This document shows, piece after piece, positions 1-9,364 of a DNA stretch of 64,000 bases; position 1 is the stretch's first letter, and each line of letters starts with the position of its first letter. The notes under the pieces were generated by a model that saw nothing but the letters and a program-made list of their open reading frames with translations, was not told the DNA's origin and did no database searches. The position numbers were made by a program, and so were the translations under genes. Origin of the DNA: Weizmannia acidilactici (lineage in GTDB: Bacteria; Bacillota; Bacilli; Bacillales; Bacillaceae_C); the NCBI RefSeq assembly GCF_008974225.1, contig NZ_BKZR01000017.1, forward strand, positions 1-64,000, given 5' to 3'.

Positions 1-400
1 GAAGAAAAAGTACCATAGAACAGCAAAAAGAATGTTTGATCAGCTGGAAAAGTTTCATAGTTTCAAAGGTTCTTATCGAACAGTTCGTGATTATGTATCT
101 CGTCGTAAAAAAGAGTTAACCGCAACAACAGTAGATGCAGCTTTACCTCTTGAAGCAATTCCTGGAACTGCTCAAGTAGACTTTGGAACGGCACCATTTA
201 AATATCAATCAGAGGTAATTGACCTACCATATTTAGTTATGTCATTCCCTTATAGTAATACTTTTTACTTTCAAGTTTTTCCTTCGGAAAACACAGAATG
301 TTTACTAGTGTTAAAGCCGATGATAAAATCCCCAATATAGCCGGAATAAAATTCCCCACTTACAATAGAACCATAGTGTCAATGAGAGGAGCTATGGTTC

Positions 401-1603
401 GTGATTACGAGAGGGGAATTTTTTATGATCAAAGAGATGTATGAAAGGGGAATGAGTATTTCCGATATTGCGAGGGAGTTGGGGATTGATCGGAAAACCG
501 TTCGAAAATATATTCACTCCCCCAATCCCCCTTCCAAATCTAAGCGAAAACAAAGAAAAAGCAAGTTAGATCCATTTAAAGAGTATCTTCAAAAACGAAT
601 GTTAGAGGATGGGGTGTTCAATAGCGAAAAGTTATTTTTCGAAATTCGACAACAGGGCTATACAGGAGGAAAGACGATTTTAAAGGACTATATAAAACCT
701 TTCCGAGAGACGGCGAAAAAGAAATACACCGTTCGTTATGAAACGCTTCCTGGTGAACAAATGCAAGTCGATTGGAAAGAAGTCGGGGAGGTGATAATCG
801 AAGGGAGAAAAGTCAAGTTATCGCTATTTGTGGCCACATTAGGCTATTCGCGGATGAAATACGCGGTATTTACGACCAGCCAGGACCAGGAACACTTAAT
901 GGAATGCCTGATTCAGAGTTTCCAATACTTCGGCGGAGTTCCGAAGAAGGTGTTATTTGATAATATGAAGACCGTTACAGACGGCCGGGAACAAGGAGTG
1001 GTGAAATGGAATCAACGATTTTCTGAATTTGCGAGTTACTACGGATTTATTCCAAAAGTGTGCCGGCCTTACCGGGCCCAGACAAAGGGAAAAGTCGAAC
1101 GAGCCATTCAGTATATCATGGATCACTTCTATGTGGGGACAGCGTTTGAAAGCATCGAGGAATTAAATTTCCTTCTCCATCGTTGGCTCGATCAAGTGGC
1201 GAATCGGAAGCCAAACGCCACTACCGGCATTCCTCCGCAAGAGCGTTGGGCAGAGGAACAGCTGAAACCTCTCCCGTTGAACGATTACGATACGAGCTAT
1301 CTTTCCTATCGGAAAGTGCATTGGGATGGCAGTTTCTCATACAAAGGGGAACAATGGCTCTTATCGGCGGAGTATGCGGGCAAAGAAATTCTGGTGAAGG
1401 AGCGATTAAATGGGGATATTCGATTGTATTATCGAGGGGAGGAGATTTCTTACTTGAACCAACAGAAAAAAGTGATTTCATTCGCCGAAAAAATCAAAAA
1501 GAAACAGACGGAAATGGCCGTCACCATTTCGCCTATTTCGGTGGAAGTGGATACTCGTCCATTGTCCGTTTATGACACATTCCTGCGAGGGGAAAGCTCA
1601 TGA
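401..1603 (+). CDS. istA: IstA transposase of inner IS21 (IS5376-like)
   Basis: This 400-residue protein has an N-terminal helix-turn-helix (MSISDIARELGIDRKTVRKYI, about residues 18-38) followed by an integrase core with VDWKEVGE, VLFDNMKT and the acidic KGKVERAIQY region. It is the DDE recombinase of the IS. The listed start is a GTG at 401, which keeps the conserved ITRGEFFMIKEMYERG start of the family. An ATG at 425 behind GAGGGGAA is an alternative giving 392 residues. It overlaps istB by ATGA at 1600-1603, so the two are translationally coupled. It appears intact. Confidence 0.9.
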   Translation: MITRGEFFMIKEMYERGMSISDIARELGIDRKTVRKYIHSPNPPSKSKRKQRKSKLDPFKEYLQKRMLEDGVFNSEKLFFEIRQQGYTGGKTILKDYIKPFRETAKKKYTVRYETLPGEQMQVDWKEVGEVIIEGRKVKLSLFVATLGYSRMKYAVFTTSQDQEHLMECLIQSFQYFGGVPKKVLFDNMKTVTDGREQGVVKWNQRFSEFASYYGFIPKVCRPYRAQTKGKVERAIQYIMDHFYVGTAFESIEELNFLLHRWLDQVANRKPNATTGIPPQERWAEEQLKPLPLNDYDTSYLSYRKVHWDGSFSYKGEQWLLSAEYAGKEILVKERLNGDIRLYYRGEEISYLNQQKKVISFAEKIKKKQTEMAVTISPISVEVDTRPLSVYDTFLRGESS

Positions 1604-2355
1604 AAGAACAAATACACGAGTATTGCCACCGTCTTCATTTGCCTGTCATGGCGGAGCGATGGTCCGCCATGGCAGAATACGCAGCTACTCATAATATACC
1701 ATATTCGGAGTTTTTATTCCGCTTATTAGAGGCGGAAATCATCGAAAAACAGGAACGATCGATCCAAACGCTCATCAAACTGTCCAAACTGCCATATCGC
1801 AAGACGATCGATACGTTTGATTTTAACGCACTGCCTTCCGTGGACGAGCGTCGGATTCGAGAGCTGCTTACCTTATCGTTTATTGATCGAAAGGAGAATA
1901 TCCTTTTTCTCGGTCCGCCGGGGATTGGAAAGACACATCTGGCGATTTCGATTGGAATGGAGGCGATCGCAAGAGGGTATAAAACGTATTTTATTACCGC
2001 CCATGATTTGGTCACTCAGTTAAGAAAAGCCGACCAGGAAGGAAAGCTGGAAAAAAAGCTTCGCATGTTTGTGAAGCCAACCGTTCTCATTATTGATGAA
2101 ATGGGGTACTTAAAACTGGACCCAAACAGCGCCCATTACTTATTTCAGGTCATCGCCCGTCGGTATGAACATGCCCCGATTATCCTCACCTCCAACAAAA
2201 GCTTTGGGGAATGGGGAGAAGTTGTGGGAGACTCGGTATTGGCGACCGCGATGTTAGATCGATTACTGCATCATTCCATCATTTTCAACCTAAAGGGGGA
2301 AAGCTATCGATTACGGGAAAAGAGGATCCAACAAGAAAAACAGAAGGATCAATAA
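1600..2355 (+). CDS. istB: IstB ATPase helper of inner IS21
   Basis: This 251-residue AAA+ ATPase is related to DnaC and assists IstA in target selection. The Walker A motif GPPGIGKTH lies at about residues 104-112 and Walker B IIDEMGYL at about 164-171. The start ATG overlaps the istA stop (ATGA). The length equals the IstB of IS5376-type elements. The gene is intact, so together with istA this element could be mobile. Confidence 0.92.
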   Translation: MKEQIHEYCHRLHLPVMAERWSAMAEYAATHNIPYSEFLFRLLEAEIIEKQERSIQTLIKLSKLPYRKTIDTFDFNALPSVDERRIRELLTLSFIDRKENILFLGPPGIGKTHLAISIGMEAIARGYKTYFITAHDLVTQLRKADQEGKLEKKLRMFVKPTVLIIDEMGYLKLDPNSAHYLFQVIARRYEHAPIILTSNKSFGEWGEVVGDSVLATAMLDRLLHHSIIFNLKGESYRLREKRIQQEKQKDQ

Positions 2356-3384
2356 GGTCCTTCTGGGGAATTTTAAACCGGCGATTTTTGGGAAAAAATA
2401 ATCGGCCTTGACACTAGAGGGGTTACAGCGAATGTTCCATCATATGGGCGGTGTACCTAAGATAATTCGTTTTGATAACTTATCACCTGCCGTTAAGAAG
2501 ATACATTCAAAAGGAGAGCGTGATTTAACCGATACATTTGAAAGGTTTGTTTTACATTATGGATTTAAATATGAATTTTGTAACCCAGGTAAAGGTAATG
2601 AAAAAGGCCACGTAGAAGCAATGGTTAAATATGTTCGTAATAACTTCTTATTACCAGAGAATACTATATTAGATCTTGACCAATTTAATAAAACACTGTG
2701 GAAGCAAGCTGAAGAAGATCGTGATCGTCCACATTACGAAAAAAACATCTTACAATCTAAACTTTATAAAGTAGATCAAGAGAATTGGCTTATGCTTCCG
2801 GAAAAGGAATTTCATTGTGCCCGTTATCAAGATGTAAGAGCAGACAAATACGGGATGGTTACAGTAGATAAAAAGCAATATTCGACTTCCCCACGATTCG
2901 CAAAGCAATTGGTCAGAGTTTGTATTACGTATAATACGGTAAATATCCTGAATGACCGTAACGAAGTGGTAGTAAAACATTCACGTTTATATGGCATTAA
3001 AAGGAAATCAATGATATGGCAGCCGTATTTAGATTTATTATCAAAACGACCGAGAGCCATTAAATATTCAAGTATTTATAATCAATTTCCAACCATATGG
3101 TCTGACTATTTGAATGATTGTACGGAGGAAGAGCAGAAAAAAGCTTTGCGTTTATTGGGAGAACTCTTAAAGAATGATGATTTTTCATTACTAAACGAGG
3201 CATTACAAACAGCTTCAGTCCATGGACACCCAAGCGTTGATCAAATTAAGCATTGTTTCTATACAATACTAAATCAAAATACCTCGCATACAACGATTCA
3301 ACCTAAAGTGCCATTACCAAGGGTTCCTGAAATAACGAGGGGACTGTCTCATTATGATACCTTCTTTCAAAAGGAGGATCAATA

Positions 3385-4104
3385 ATGAACGAGCAAATAG
3401 AAGCATATGCAAAACGATTAAAATTGAGCTGGATAAGAGAAAATTATCAACAGATAGAAGCAAACAGTAACCAAGAATACCTTCTCAAGTTATTTGAGAA
3501 GGAAGTACAAAATCGAGAAGAAAGAAGAATCAATCTTTTACTTAAACAAGCACAACTGCCTAAAACAGGAGATCAACCCTATCAGTGGGAACATATTCAG
3601 ATTCCTCAAGGAATCAGTAGAACGACAGTTCTAAATGGAGACTTTATTGCTGAGAAAGAAAATCTTATTTTGTATGGTGGAGTTGGTACTGGAAAGACAT
3701 ATTTGGCAACTTTAATCAGCTTAAATGCCATACATAGATTTGGCAGTCGAGTGAAATTTTTTACAGTTGCATCTTTAGTAAATAAGTTGATTGAAGCAAA
3801 TCAGCAAGGCTCTTTAGTTAAAATGATGAAACAAATAGAAAAACTAGATTTACTAGTGTTAGATGAATTGGGATATATTCCACTCAATAAAGAAGGTGCC
3901 GAGCTTTTATTTCAAGTTATCTCTATGTGTTATGAGAATAAAAGTATCGTAATAACAACGAATTTACAGTTTGGACAGTGGAATCACGTATTTGGTGACC
4001 CTATATTAACGGAAGCAGTTATCGATCGTTTGATACACCATTCACATTTACTACTCTTTACAGGTGATAGTTTCCGTTATAAAGAATCCTTACTACATGG
4101 ATAA
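3385..4104 (+). CDS. istB: IstB ATPase helper of outer IS21
   Basis: This 239-residue AAA+ protein is clearly diverged from the inner IstB. It has Walker A YGGVGTGKTY (about residues 92-101) and Walker B LVLDELGYIPL (about 152-162). It begins one base inside the istA stop (TAATG), with AAGGAGG just upstream. The frame is complete, but its partner transposase is split. Its codon use is AT-rich like the adjoining PTS operon and unlike the inner element. Confidence 0.88.
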   Translation: MNEQIEAYAKRLKLSWIRENYQQIEANSNQEYLLKLFEKEVQNREERRINLLLKQAQLPKTGDQPYQWEHIQIPQGISRTTVLNGDFIAEKENLILYGGVGTGKTYLATLISLNAIHRFGSRVKFFTVASLVNKLIEANQQGSLVKMMKQIEKLDLLVLDELGYIPLNKEGAELLFQVISMCYENKSIVITTNLQFGQWNHVFGDPILTEAVIDRLIHHSHLLLFTGDSFRYKESLLHG

Positions 4105-4962
4105 AAGGATTTGGCAAGTGGCATACAATTTTAAATGCCAAATCATACATTTTTTACTTGCCAAATACATTACAAAAAGTATGGCTTTAGTTGAAGTCAT
4201 TTTTTTGTGGCCTAGTAAGAAATAAACAATTCCAACTAACAAAATAGGAATTAGCGATGGCATTATTTGATCAAGCATATCTTGAATTTTGAGGGTTACA
4301 TCACCAGATTTATATACAAATGGTACCTTCGCATTAATTACTGTTGGTATTAATGCACCAACTACAGTTACTCCTAATAAAATTGCTGCATCTGTGAGTG
4401 CATTTAAGCGATCAGAAAATTCAGTTACAAGCTTATTTCCTTGTTTATATCCAAACGGTAACAATGTAAATCTAAATCCAATAATCAGGATATTCACAAT
4501 TATCCACATAACAACTCCTGTCACATTACCTTTTAAAGCCATATAAGAAGCAATAGATCCCATAATGGTTGGTATTATAACACCAAAGATTGTATCCCCA
4601 ACCCCTGCAAAAGGTCCCATTAAACCTGTTTTTAATCCAGTAATTACTTCTTTAGATTCTTTTTTTTCTTTTTCTTCTATTGCCATATCCATTCCAAGAA
4701 TTAATCCACCTACCATTGGATTGGTATTAAAAAATTGGTTATGCAAAGTCATCATTTCTTTTAAATCATCTTCATTTTTATATATTTTTCTTAAAGTTGG
4801 TAAAATACTATACAAATAGCCTGTGGACATCATTCTTTCATAGTTCCAACAAATTTGACTGCATAATAACCATCGTACATTCGCTGCCCACAAATCTCTT
4901 TTAGTAATATTATCTAAATCAGCAAGCCTTTTAGGTTCAATCTTCGTATTCTCCATTTTCAT
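4093..4962 (-). pseudogene. PTS mannose-family IID component, 3' end replaced by IS sequence
   Basis: This is the membrane IID subunit of a mannose/fructose/sorbose-type phosphotransferase permease. It starts KMENTKIEPKRLADLDNITKRDLW and carries the family NPMVGGLILGMDMAIEE region plus hydrophobic helices. Native sequence runs to about 4175 (STKAILFVM), after which the frame enters the outer IS21 end and adds about 27 foreign residues ending QILLSM. The last membrane helix and C-terminus are therefore lost or altered. It overlaps the IIC gene by 26 bases. The truncation is modest and some function cannot be excluded. Confidence 0.85.
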
Positions 4963-5743
4963 TTTCCACCCCTACCATTATATTATTTGAACCTTCAGTA
5001 ACCGCAAGTTGCTTTGTGTAGTTCTTTTGGAAGAAAATAATTGCTAAAGCTAATCCAATTAATGCTACTCCTAACATTGGTACTTTTAAATAAGAGGCTG
5101 CAACAAAGCCAATTAGCAAATATGCAAAGAACTTTTTGGTAGGCAAATATCTTAATAGAATTGCGATACCAACTACTGGTAAAATTCCGCCTGCAACTTT
5201 CAAACCACCCATTAACCAATCAGGCATACCATCCACAATTAAATTAACAATTCTCTTACCGAAGACTAACATTATAAAAACAGGAATTGCGCGTGATAAC
5301 CCCCAAGGCAGTGCACCTAATAAAACATTACGTTTAATAGCGGATATATTATTTTCCTCAATATTTCTATCTATACGATGGAGAAAAAACGTATTTGTAA
5401 AACGAGCTAGTACATCTAATTGAACCATTAGTAAACCAACAGGGACTGCAATGCCAATAGCAAATTCGACATCTTGATTTGAAATAACAGCAAATGCTGT
5501 TCCAACTATTGCACCTGTAACAAAGTCAGGTATGGAAGCGCCTCCATAAGTTCCTACGCCAAGAACCATTAATTGTAAAGTTGCACCTACTGCTAAGCCC
5601 AATTTAATATCCCCCATTATTATTCCTGCAATTGTACCAATAATTACTGGATATTGACAGCCGATATTTAAAGATAATGCATCAAGAATAGATAAAAAGG
5701 CTAATATGACCAAAAGAATTATTTGCCAAACTGCTAAATCCAT
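4937..5743 (-). CDS. PTS mannose-family IIC permease component
   Basis: This 268-residue multi-pass membrane protein is the sugar channel of a mannose-family PTS together with IID. The family signature is at the N-terminus (LDALSLNIGCQYPVIIG, then GATLQLMVLGVGTYGGASIPD). An AAGGAG ribosome site lies 8 bases before the ATG at 5743. It is cotranscribed with IIA, IIB and IID on the minus strand. The exact sugar (mannose, sorbose, N-acetylhexosamine and so on) cannot be told from the sequence. It is intact, but its partners IIB and IID are damaged. Confidence 0.9.
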   Translation of the reverse strand: MDLAVWQIILLVILAFLSILDALSLNIGCQYPVIIGTIAGIIMGDIKLGLAVGATLQLMVLGVGTYGGASIPDFVTGAIVGTAFAVISNQDVEFAIGIAVPVGLLMVQLDVLARFTNTFFLHRIDRNIEENNISAIKRNVLLGALPWGLSRAIPVFIMLVFGKRIVNLIVDGMPDWLMGGLKVAGGILPVVGIAILLRYLPTKKFFAYLLIGFVAASYLKVPMLGVALIGLALAIIFFQKNYTKQLAVTEGSNNIMVGVENENGEYED

Positions 5744-5764
5744 AAATTTTCACTCCTTTTGGAT

Positions 5765-6249
5765 TTATATAAGTTCCATAAAATTAACTGGTTCTTGAGT
5801 GGGAATCATTTGTGCAATAATCTTTATATTTTTGGAATCCAAATATTTAAAATCTTCAATATCTTGTTCCGTGACACATATTGATTTTCTGATCTGTTTT
5901 GAATTTGCCTTATTTGACATATTTCCAACAGTTATCTGAGAAAAATTGATACCTCCATCAACTAATTTACGTAATACGGAAGGAGATTTTACAATTATAA
6001 AAACACGTTGATCAGCATATTTATTGGATAAAATATTTTTTATTGCACCATTAGTAGTTAAAATGCTCAATTTTACTCCTGAAGGTACCGCTAATTTTAA
6101 TGCCGTTTTCTCAAAATCATTTTTACAACATTATCATCAATAATCATAATTCGATTAGCTTTTAATGTATTTGTCCACATGGTAGCTACTTGTCCATGGA
6201 TAAGCCTTTCATCGATCCTTACATGAATAATTCCATTTTCATTCGTCAT
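5765..6249 (-). pseudogene. PTS mannose-family IIB component, frameshifted
   Basis: Translation starts at ATG 6249 (TAATG overlap with IIA) and gives the IIB signature IIHVRIDERLIHGQVATMW, with the phosphorylatable His in LIHGQ. After DDNVVK the frame shifts at about 6125-6129, where an A run is one base short. Restoring one A continues as NDFEKTALKLAVPSGVKLSILTT into the long downstream frame that ends at 5765. The two frames together make a normal IIB of about 160 residues. This is either a true frameshift mutation or a homopolymer sequencing error. Confidence 0.85.
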
Positions 6250-6653
6250 TAATTTTCCTCCTCTCCAATCGTACTTATTAATTTATTATCCTTAGAAACT
6301 ACTATTTTACAGAAATCTTTCACTTCATCCATAACTTGACTCAGACTTTCACCTAAACTTAGAGGGATTACCATAGCTAAAGAAAGACCCGTGGCAACTA
6401 TAATATTACTATATTTTTGTGACGCAATAATTGCTGCATTGCATGGAGTTCCACCTGGAATGTCTACTATAATTGTAAACTCATCATCCCTATATTCTTG
6501 AATAATATTCTCAAATTGCAAGAGAACATCATTAATGCCCATAGTTTCTGTAAAACCTACTGCATGAATATTTTCATTGTTTCCGGTAATCATTTGACAA
6601 CTATTTTTCGTCTCGATAGCATATTTTCCATGTGCTGCAAGTATATATTGCAT
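6249..6653 (-). CDS. PTS mannose-family IIA component
   Basis: This 134-residue cytoplasmic IIA subunit receives phosphate from HPr on the N-terminal histidine in LAAHGKYA (about residue 8) and passes it to IIB. The IVDIPGGTPCNAA motif is typical of the family. The ribosome site GAGGGGG precedes ATG 6653. It is the first structural gene of the PTS operon, directly downstream of the GntR regulator gene and coupled to IIB by a one-base overlap. Confidence 0.9.
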   Translation of the reverse strand: MQYILAAHGKYAIETKNSCQMITGNNENIHAVGFTETMGINDVLLQFENIIQEYRDDEFTIIVDIPGGTPCNAAIIASQKYSNIIVATGLSLAMVIPLSLGESLSQVMDEVKDFCKIVVSKDNKLISTIGEEEN

Positions 6654-6712
6654 ACAGTACCCCCTCGAAAAAGTTGATATATTATTGTTTAGATGGTATA
6701 GGAATACTCCCT

Positions 6713-7450
6713 TTAATACTTTTCTTTAATTATTTCAATGGAATAATAATTGTGTCGCACATAAGTATCAACGAATTCAAATGGTTTGTTTTCAGATAAG
6801 TAAGTTATACGTTGAATATGGTAAACAGGACTGTCATTAATTTTCAATTTCTCTCTTACTTCATTTCTAACAGGGTATTCAATTTCAATTGTTTCTCTCA
6901 TAGCTTCATGTAAAATATTAATTCCACAAACCTTAAATATTTTTTCTGATAATGAAGTGAATTCATCTTGGTTAGATAAGTCTATACCATTCAGATAGCT
7001 TTTTGGAATAAAATTGTTTTGCAACGCCCATGGAACATCATCAACGTAACGAATTCTTTGAAATTGAAAAATCCCTTCATTAGATGAAATATTTAATTTT
7101 TTTGCAATATGACTATCTTTTATTTCTTTTATGAGGTCGACTTCAGTTCTTTCTAAGCTTTCAATCGAATTAAACTGTTTCTTTTTATCGTTTGGAAAGT
7201 GAGAATACTCATTAAAAATTACTTGCTTATTTAAAATTGATTTACTAACAAAAGTACCTTTTCCTTGTATTCGGTTAATAAGCCCATCTCGTACTAGTTC
7301 CTGAAGAGCTCTTACAACAGTTGTGTTACTAACATTATATTTTTTCTTTAATTCCCCCTCAGAGTATATTTTTTCTCCTGGTTTCAATTTTCCACTTAGT
7401 ATTTCTTCCTTTAAATCATAAATAATTTTTAAGTACTTGGGATCGTTCAT
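6713..7450 (-). CDS. GntR/HutC-family regulator of the PTS operon
   Basis: This 245-residue regulator has an N-terminal winged helix (residues about 8-72, with YSEGELKKKYNVSNTTVVRALQEL and NRIQGKGTFV) and a C-terminal UTRA effector domain (about 95-240, with QRIRYVDDVPWALQNNFIP and EYPVRNEV). Such proteins bind phosphosugars and repress neighbouring uptake genes. ATG 7450 follows TAGGAGG. It is first in the minus-strand run ahead of IIA, so it probably regulates itself and the PTS genes. Confidence 0.88.
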   Translation of the reverse strand: MNDPKYLKIIYDLKEEILSGKLKPGEKIYSEGELKKKYNVSNTTVVRALQELVRDGLINRIQGKGTFVSKSILNKQVIFNEYSHFPNDKKKQFNSIESLERTEVDLIKEIKDSHIAKKLNISSNEGIFQFQRIRYVDDVPWALQNNFIPKSYLNGIDLSNQDEFTSLSEKIFKVCGINILHEAMRETIEIEYPVRNEVREKLKINDSPVYHIQRITYLSENKPFEFVDTYVRHNYYSIEIIKEKY

Positions 7451-7496
7451 GTTTCCTCCTAAAAAATGGTGATCTAATTACTACTAATTAACGTTA

Positions 7497-7578
7497 TAAC
7501 CGGTTAACACGTTAACTCTACATTTAGAATACATCTTTATGAAAACGATTTCAACTATTTTGTCAAAAAATAATTCTT
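7497..7578 (-). promoter_or_regulatory. Promoter with cre site and palindromes ahead of gntR-PTS operon
   Basis: On the minus strand a TTGAAA / 17 bp / TATTCT promoter is visible. The sequence TTGAAATCGTTTTCA (7540-7554) fits the CcpA cre consensus at every fixed position and overlaps the promoter, which predicts glucose repression. Closer to the gene lies the perfect palindrome TAACCGGTTA (7497-7506) and a GTTAAC-AC-GTTAAC repeat, candidate operators for the GntR protein. Confidence 0.65.
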
Positions 7579-8232
7579 ATACTTCTATAAAGCAAATTTT
7601 ACTGTTCTAAAGTAATTTCTAATTATCTCATAAGAAAGTAGGACATTCTCATCCTTAAAGCAAAAAAATTTTCTTTAACATTACATGCATGGATTATTCA
7701 AGTATATTGTGAAAAGTAAATACGAAGACAATAGTCTTAGTCCATCCTCTCTCTAAGAATCAAAGATTTAATAAAAATGTTTCAAGAACCTTCTTCTGTT
7801 TTCTGATTCCTTTCTTTCGTTCTCTGACAAATCTAGCCTTCACTTATAGCACTATCTTCTTTTCATACGATTATTATAAAAAATCTTTTCTCTCGTTATT
7901 TAAAAATTAACGGACTAAAATTCCATATTAAAAACAGGCTGGGACAAAAGGTTTTAGACCATAAGAAATCCGAACGTTATTCGAAAACTAATTTAAGTTT
8001 TTCGATAAAGTTCGGATTTTATTGCTATTTTAATGTTAAAAATAAACTGTTATTCGATTTTATGACATTCAATTTTAGTTTTGTCCCAGCCTCCTTCTAT
8101 TATTGATTAGTCAGGACTTTTAAATATTAGAGCTAGATAAGTTAGGTTTTTCCAAGTGATATTATTATCCGCAAATTTTTGAAATAGGATTTATAATTGT
8201 TTGACTGATTTTCCTGCTATGTTAAATAATTT
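7579..8232. other. AT-rich intergenic stretch between GntR and nitrilase genes
   Basis: No convincing gene is seen here. The notable structure is the inverted repeat at 7936-8093, listed separately. Confidence 0.6.
7936..8093. repeat. Palindromic intergenic element with GGCTGGGACAAAA ends
   Basis: The ends GGCTGGGACAAAA (about 7939-7951) and TTTTGTCCCAGCC (about 8080-8092) are perfect inverted copies. Inside is a second pair, AATCCGAAC near 7970 and GTTCGGATT near 8010. Elements with these ends are scattered in Gram-positive genomes and may act as miniature transposable elements or bidirectional terminators. The function here is unknown. Confidence 0.65.
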
Positions 8233-9099
8233 TTATTGTTTTAACATTGGATACAGTTCAGGTTGGCGTTCTTTTAATAAATTTAATGACATTAACCCCG
8301 TAGCTCTCGTTTTTACAATTTCTTCTTGAATTTCTATATCTACCGTTACCATTTTTTCTTCATAGCCAGTCGTTGCTACAATATTACCTGCTGGATTCAC
8401 GATTTGACTGTGACCATAATAATCGTGATCTCCATGCATACCAACAATATCTGAAGAAATAAACCAGCATTGGTTTTCAAAAGCTCTTGTTTCATCTAAC
8501 ATATTGAAATATTTGCCCATCTGATCGTGTTTAGGATTACCGCCTACTTCCATCATTGGCCAAGCAGTCGGCATTATTAACAATTCCGCACCTTGTAATG
8601 CAAGCTCACGAGTTGTTTCTGGAAACATCTTGTCATAACAAATCAGTAACCCAATTTTTCCAATAGCTGTCTCGAAAACTTTGAATTCATCACCGCGATA
8701 ATAAGCATGAACTTCATCACCTGGTTGATGAATTTTCCGATACGTACCAATATGTCCTTCTGGTCCCAGTAATACTGCAGAGTTATATAAACGGTCATAA
8801 TACTTTGGATCCCGTTCTGTTAATCCGAAAACGATATACATATTATAATTAGCAGCAAGTTTTAATAAACGCTTCGTTGATTCTCCTTCAGGAACAAGTT
8901 CCGCTTGATCATGTTGATAGGAAATATTGTCATAATCAATTGCAAATAGATTTTTTAAGTATCCTTGTAGTGATTGCTCTGGAAAAACAATTAATTTTGA
9001 ACCTTCAGCAGCTGCCTTTTGAATAAATGATTCATATTTTTCAAGATTTCTCTTTTTATCATACGTGACCTTCATTGAAACTGTAGATACTTTTACCAT
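8233..9099 (-). CDS. Carbon-nitrogen hydrolase (nitrilase superfamily amidohydrolase)
   Basis: This 288-residue cytoplasmic enzyme hydrolyses a C-N bond in an amide, nitrile or N-carbamoyl compound. The catalytic triad is visible: Glu in IVFPEQSLQGY (about 42), Lys in TYRKIHQPGD (about 121) and Cys in LLICYDKMFPE (about 155). Length is normal for the family. AAGGAGG precedes ATG 9099. No operon partner is present, so the substrate is not indicated. N-carbamoyl amino acid hydrolases and omega-amidases are the nearest possibilities. Confidence 0.85.
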   Translation of the reverse strand: MVKVSTVSMKVTYDKKRNLEKYESFIQKAAAEGSKLIVFPEQSLQGYLKNLFAIDYDNISYQHDQAELVPEGESTKRLLKLAANYNMYIVFGLTERDPKYYDRLYNSAVLLGPEGHIGTYRKIHQPGDEVHAYYRGDEFKVFETAIGKIGLLICYDKMFPETTRELALQGAELLIMPTAWPMMEVGGNPKHDQMGKYFNMLDETRAFENQCWFISSDIVGMHGDHDYYGHSQIVNPAGNIVATTGYEEKMVTVDIEIQEEIVKTRATGLMSLNLLKERQPELYPMLKQ

Positions 9100-9364
9100 A
9101 TATGATACGCCTCCTTAATGTAATATAAATTAACATTATATTGTTATTTATTATTACAATCATTATTTTATAACTTTTTTAAATAAAAATCAATTATTTT
9201 TTGAAAAAAAGCACACAAATCACGTTATATTTTATAACATATTTATTCTTACCAAAGTGATGTTTCTAGGATAAAATTGAAAGCTACAAAAAAATTAAAA
9301 TACAAATACTTACATACTTTTAATCTTGCAATCCCAATAAAAATATAGTTAACTATATTTATGC
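9100..9364. other. Very AT-rich upstream region of the nitrilase gene
   Basis: This stretch holds the presumed promoter of the minus-strand hydrolase and no gene. No tnpB-like coding trace is visible ahead of the IS605-like remnant that follows. Confidence 0.5.

Larger units (their letters stand above)
309..2413 (+). mobile_element. Inner IS21-family element, IS5376-like, complete
   Basis: The element is 2105 bp. Its left end starts TGTTAAAGCCGAT at 309 and its right end, read on the other strand, starts TGTCAAGGCCGAT at 2413; the imperfect inverted repeats extend to an AAAATTCCCC block about 50 bp in. The direct repeat CTAG flanks it at 305-308 and 2414-2417, a 4-bp target duplication within the IS21 range. 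It carries intact istA and istB. Size and proteins resemble IS5376 of Geobacillus stearothermophilus as remembered; no database check was made. Confidence 0.9.
2..3385 (+). pseudogene. istA: IstA transposase of the outer IS21 element, split by the inner IS
   Basis: The frame is open from base 2 (5' end beyond the window) to 308 and continues at 2418-3385. Removing the inner element plus one 4-bp CTAG copy joins the reading frame exactly, giving ...ENTECLL then EGLQRMFHHMGG. The second part shows the DDE-type integrase core region (GGVPKIIRFDNLS and ...KGNEKGHVEAMVKYVRNNF) and the usual IstA C-terminal SHYDTFF ending. The protein would be a cut-and-paste transposase acting with IstB. As it stands it is interrupted and so presumably inactive. 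The fragment 2408-3385 has a long open frame but no convincing start of its own. Confidence 0.85.
1..4174 (+). mobile_element. Outer IS21-family element, left end outside window, interrupted by a second IS21 element
   Basis: Two genes in IS21 order (istA then istB, overlapping by one base at 3385) form this element. It begins before the window. Its right end is placed near 4174: the sequence ends ...CATTACA at 4168-4174, and related copies of the motif TTGGCAAGT/ACTTGCCAA occur at about 4109 and 4156, as expected for the multiple terminal repeats of IS21 elements. The element truncates the 3' end of the PTS IID gene that follows. It is split at 308/2418 by the inner element. The target duplication cannot be checked because the left end is missing. 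Confidence 0.75.

Noticed and set aside
2408..3385. Separate 325-residue transposase gene
   Set aside because: It is the second half of the outer istA. Its apparent start is an artefact of the inner IS junction, and excision restores one continuous frame.
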